From positions 3,482,636 to 3,546,635 of the forward strand of contig NZ_CACVAO010000001.1 in NCBI RefSeq assembly GCF_902726645.1: 64,000 nt of DNA. The letters are read 5' to 3'. The stretch is from Halobacillus ihumii (GTDB lineage Bacteria > Bacillota > Bacilli > Bacillales > Halobacillaceae). The notes below the pieces were generated by a model. It was not told the DNA's origin. It searched no databases and was given only the letters and a program-made list of their open reading frames with translations. Position 1 is the stretch's first letter. Each line of letters begins with the position of its first letter. The translations under genes and the position numbers were made by a program. Positions 61,701 through 64,000 of this stretch are shown one piece after another.

Positions 61701-61715
61701 AGGGGTGGAAGGCAA

Positions 61716-62525
61716 ATGAAATTCTCTATACTCTCAAAAGGAGATAAAAAGTCGAACGAAATCCGTACAAAAATCAAGAGTTACTTGACTGAGTTTAATT
61801 TGGAGTATGATGAGGAGGAGCCCGATCTCGCGATTTCCGTCGGTGGGGATGGAACATTATTGGAAGCGTTCCATACGTACGTTCACCGGCTTGACCGAAC
61901 CGCCTTCATTGGGGTACATACCGGTCATTTGGGCTTCTATGCGGACTGGATGCCAGAAGAGTTGGAGAAATTGATTATTGAAATCGCACGTACTCCATTC
62001 CAAGTTGTTGAATACCCGCTACTTGAAGTAACGATTCGTCCTAAGGGCGGAGGGTCAGAAGATCGTTATCTGGCACTCAATGAGTGTGCCATTAAGACAT
62101 CAGAAGGCTCTGTGGTATTTGATATCGAAATCAAAGGAGATCACTTTGAAACCTTTCGCGGGGATGGCCTTTGTATTTCTACCCCTTCAGGAAGTACTGC
62201 GTATAATAAGGCCCTGGGCGGAGCGATCCTTCATCCTTCCCTTGAAGCGATTCAAATTGCCGAGATGGCGTCTATCAATAACCGTGTCTTCCGGACGATC
62301 GGTTCGCCTCTTATCTTACCCGGTCATCACACATGCCTTCTGAAGCCGCTGAATGAGCGCAGCTTTTTATTTACGATTGACCATATTACGAGAACATATA
62401 AAGACGTAAAATCGATTCAATGTCGTGTTGCGAAAGAGCGAGTGCGATTCGCCCGTTTCCGTCCATTCCCGTTTTGGAAAAGGGTTCATGATTCCTTTGT
62501 CGCAGATGATTATACACCTGAATGA
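61716..62525 (+). CDS. nadF: NAD kinase
   Basis: 269 residues, phosphorylates NAD to NADP. Motifs: [13 protein letters not shown] near residue 44 (catalytic Asp), [10 protein letters not shown] (the conserved NE), [23 protein letters not shown]. Gene order sasB-nadF-pseudouridine synthase-prpE is the same as in B. subtilis. AGAGGGGTGG ribosome site; overlaps the next gene by four bases (ATGA). Confidence 0.96.
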   Translation: MKFSILSKGDKKSNEIRTKIKSYLTEFNLEYDEEEPDLAISVGGDGTLLEAFHTYVHRLDRTAFIGVHTGHLGFYADWMPEELEKLIIEIARTPFQVVEYPLLEVTIRPKGGGSEDRYLALNECAIKTSEGSVVFDIEIKGDHFETFRGDGLCISTPSGSTAYNKALGGAILHPSLEAIQIAEMASINNRVFRTIGSPLILPGHHTCLLKPLNERSFLFTIDHITRTYKDVKSIQCRVAKERVRFARFRPFPFWKRVHDSFVADDYTPE

Positions 62526-63400
62526 GTTATCAGAAGGAGTGGACCATTGATCAAGTTTCGGCAGGGAAAACCATTCAGAGTTTTCTAAGAGGGGAAGCGC
62601 TTTTTTCCAGACAACTGCTCAAAAACGTTAAGACTGGAGGCACAGTGTTAGTGAACAACACTGGTGTTCCTATTTCAACTACGTTATCGGCCGCTGACCG
62701 ATTAACGGTCTTATTTCCTGCAGAAGTGCGTTCAAAGGTGTTAATTCCGGAGCCCGTCCCGCTTCAGATTGTGTATGAGGACGAAGATGTTCTCGTACTT
62801 AATAAGCCAGCTGGAATGGCGGTGTCGCCTACAGCTGATCACCGTTCTGGAACGCTTGCGAATGGAATCGTATATGATTATGATCAGAAGGGCTATGACT
62901 ATACAGTCCATATTGTCACGAGACTGGACCGAGATACATCTGGCCTGCTTCTTGTTGCCAAACAGCAGTACAGCCATGGGAAACTTTCTGCAGCTGGAGA
63001 GATCAAAAGGAATTATACAGCGCTGGTACAAGGCAGCCTCTCCCCTTCATCAGGTATGATTACGGCCCCGATCGGAAGAAAAGCCGGGTCGATTATGGAG
63101 AGGGAGATAACGCCAAATGGAAAGAAAGCTGTCACGGAGTATGAGGTGACAGAAGTGTTACCAACTGCTAGCTTAGTTCATATTCGATTACATACAGGGC
63201 GTACCCATCAAATTAGAGTTCATATGAGCTACCTGGGCCATCCGCTGGTCGGGGATACGTTATATGGGGCATCGGGCTCGAATATAGCCAAAGGACATGC
63301 GTTACATTGTCATCGCTTAGCGTTTAACCATCCTTCTACTGGAGAACAAATTAGTTTTAAGTCTGCACCGCCTCAAGTATGGTTGGATCCGGAAAAATAG
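62522..63400 (+). CDS. yjbO: RluD-family pseudouridine synthase (YjbO)
   Basis: 292 residues. An S4-like N-terminal region ([14 protein letters not shown]) precedes the RluA/RluD catalytic domain: [13 protein letters not shown], then [16 protein letters not shown] with the catalytic Asp, then [27 protein letters not shown]. It would isomerise uridines in 23S rRNA or tRNA; target not known. Coupled to nadF by the ATGA overlap. Confidence 0.94.
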   Translation: MSYQKEWTIDQVSAGKTIQSFLRGEALFSRQLLKNVKTGGTVLVNNTGVPISTTLSAADRLTVLFPAEVRSKVLIPEPVPLQIVYEDEDVLVLNKPAGMAVSPTADHRSGTLANGIVYDYDQKGYDYTVHIVTRLDRDTSGLLLVAKQQYSHGKLSAAGEIKRNYTALVQGSLSPSSGMITAPIGRKAGSIMEREITPNGKKAVTEYEVTEVLPTASLVHIRLHTGRTHQIRVHMSYLGHPLVGDTLYGASGSNIAKGHALHCHRLAFNHPSTGEQISFKSAPPQVWLDPEK

Positions 63401-63469
63401 GGGGGGCAAGCAGGATGGATAGGGCATTACGCTTGTGCGTTTAGTTGTTATTAATTAGAGCTAGGGGAG

Positions 63470-63540
63470 TATCTTTTTGAGATAGGTCACTATCTTTTTG
63501 AGACAGGGCGTTATCGTACCATGCCAGGTCACTATAAGGT
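63470..63540. repeat. 21-base imperfect tandem repeat
   Basis: Three units of 21 bases starting TATC at 63470, 63491 and 63512, and a partial fourth at 63533. Units 1 and 2 share TATCTTTTTGAGA; units 1 and 3 share CAGGTCAC-type ends (AGGTCAC). In the gap between the converging yjbO and prpE genes; non-coding. Confidence 0.65.
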
Positions 63541-63559
63541 ACTCATGTTAAATAGAAGG

Positions 63560-63597
63560 AGCGGCTCGCAGATGATGCAGCCGCTCCTTCTTGCTTT
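63560..63597. terminator. Bidirectional terminator between yjbO and prpE
   Basis: AGAAGGAGCGGCT and AGCCGCTCCTTCT arms around CGCAGATGATGC; T-containing tails both ways. Confidence 0.9.
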
Positions 63598-63614
63598 TTC
63601 ATTATCCTCAGCTC

Positions 63615-64000
63615 TTACGCATGATAATTGAACTTTTCCTCGACAAATGGCATAGAGGAAGGGACGCTTACGATCTCTTCCTCCGGGAGACGGAAAGCCG
63701 TAAGCTGATTGCCGAATACACAGCCTGTATCAATATTGACGGTGCGATTAACGAAACGTGGTTCATACACGGGAGTGTGTCCGTACACAATCCATGTATC
63801 GGCTTTATAAGTTTGTGCCCAGTCTCTACGCTCAGGGCGTCCGTCTGGAAGCTTCTCCCCTGTGATATCTCCATACAGTACAAATGTCCTGATCCGCTTG
63901 TTTTCCTTACCAATATCCTCAGCACGAATGCCAGCATGAGCCACCACCGCCCTGACTTCGGGGAGCTGTAAATAAAGCGGGGAGGTCTCAACTAACTCCA
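63615..64000 (-). CDS. prpE: Bis(5'-nucleosyl)-tetraphosphatase PrpE, C-terminal part (runs off window)
   Basis: The frame is open to the right edge, leaving about 128 codons of the C-terminal half. [31 protein letters not shown] and [19 protein letters not shown] are the late metal-binding motifs of the PPP-type phosphatase fold. B. subtilis PrpE hydrolyses Ap4A and affects spore germination. Ends the conserved yjbK-prpE neighbourhood. The GTG that appears as a start at 63945-63947 is internal. Confidence 0.9.
   Translation of the reverse strand, partial: ELVETSPLYLQLPEVRAVVAHAGIRAEDIGKENKRIRTFVLYGDITGEKLPDGRPERRDWAQTYKADTWIVYGHTPVYEPRFVNRTVNIDTGCVFGNQLTAFRLPEEEIVSVPSSMPFVEEKFNYHA

Overview
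The window reads as chromosomal DNA of a spore-forming, low-to-moderate GC Gram-positive rod of the family Bacillaceae, most likely a moderately halophilic genus related to Halobacillus or Pontibacillus. The evidence is a complete gerPABCDEF spore-coat germination operon, long runs of Bacillus subtilis-like gene order (yitS-yitT-ipi, yitU-yitV-yitW, med-fabH-fabF, yjbA-trpS-opp-yjbC-spx, yjbE-mecA-coiA-pepF, yjbH-yjbI-yjbK-yjbM-nadF-yjbO-prpE), strong GGAGG ribosome sites, frequent TTG/GTG starts, a T-box leader, and osmolyte genes (a BCCT carrier and a GbsA-type betaine aldehyde dehydrogenase). The genus is an inference. No rRNA, tRNA, insertion sequence, prophage or CRISPR array was seen.

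Layout. 1-5200: end of a LytTR-type gene, a flavin reductase, a dihydroorotate-dehydrogenase-like/membrane fusion split by a frameshift, a DUF1835 protein and a HAD phosphatase. 5300-12350: a BCCT osmolyte carrier divergent from a tight six-gene operon (amidohydrolase, Rieske ferredoxin, ferredoxin reductase, two half-size chromate-type transporters, gbsA), with helically phased short repeats in the shared control region. 12350-17740: gerP operon, DUF418 protein, DUF2157-GDYXXLXY pair, with palindromic repeat elements at convergent gene ends. 17739-32900: rocD, yisL, asnO with an apparent Fur box, a membrane-anchored GH13-like protein with degenerate catalytic motifs, degV/yitT/ipi-like genes, an NfuN-type protein, the yitU-V-W region, molybdopterin genes and uppP.

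33000-40250: competence regulator med with a nine-codon leader ORF, fabH-fabF behind a FapR-like operator, an LCP cell-wall ligase, yjbA. 40300-40985: sixteen-copy 42-bp tandem repeat between the convergent yjbA and trpS genes. 41000-50800: trpS with its T-box, then two paralogous oligopeptide-binding proteins followed by oppBCDF. 50970-64000: DUF4015 protein, the Spx/MecA/SpxH proteostasis block, coiA, pepF, and the sasB-nadF-yjbO string, ending inside prpE.

Functionally, two themes stand out: osmolyte and small-amine metabolism on the left, and peptide uptake plus ClpXP/ClpCP adaptor-controlled stress and competence regulation (opp, spx, mecA, spxH, coiA, med) on the right. The parts least explained by known biology are the 42-bp array, the amidohydrolase/Rieske operon with its repeat-bearing promoter region, and the degenerate amylase.
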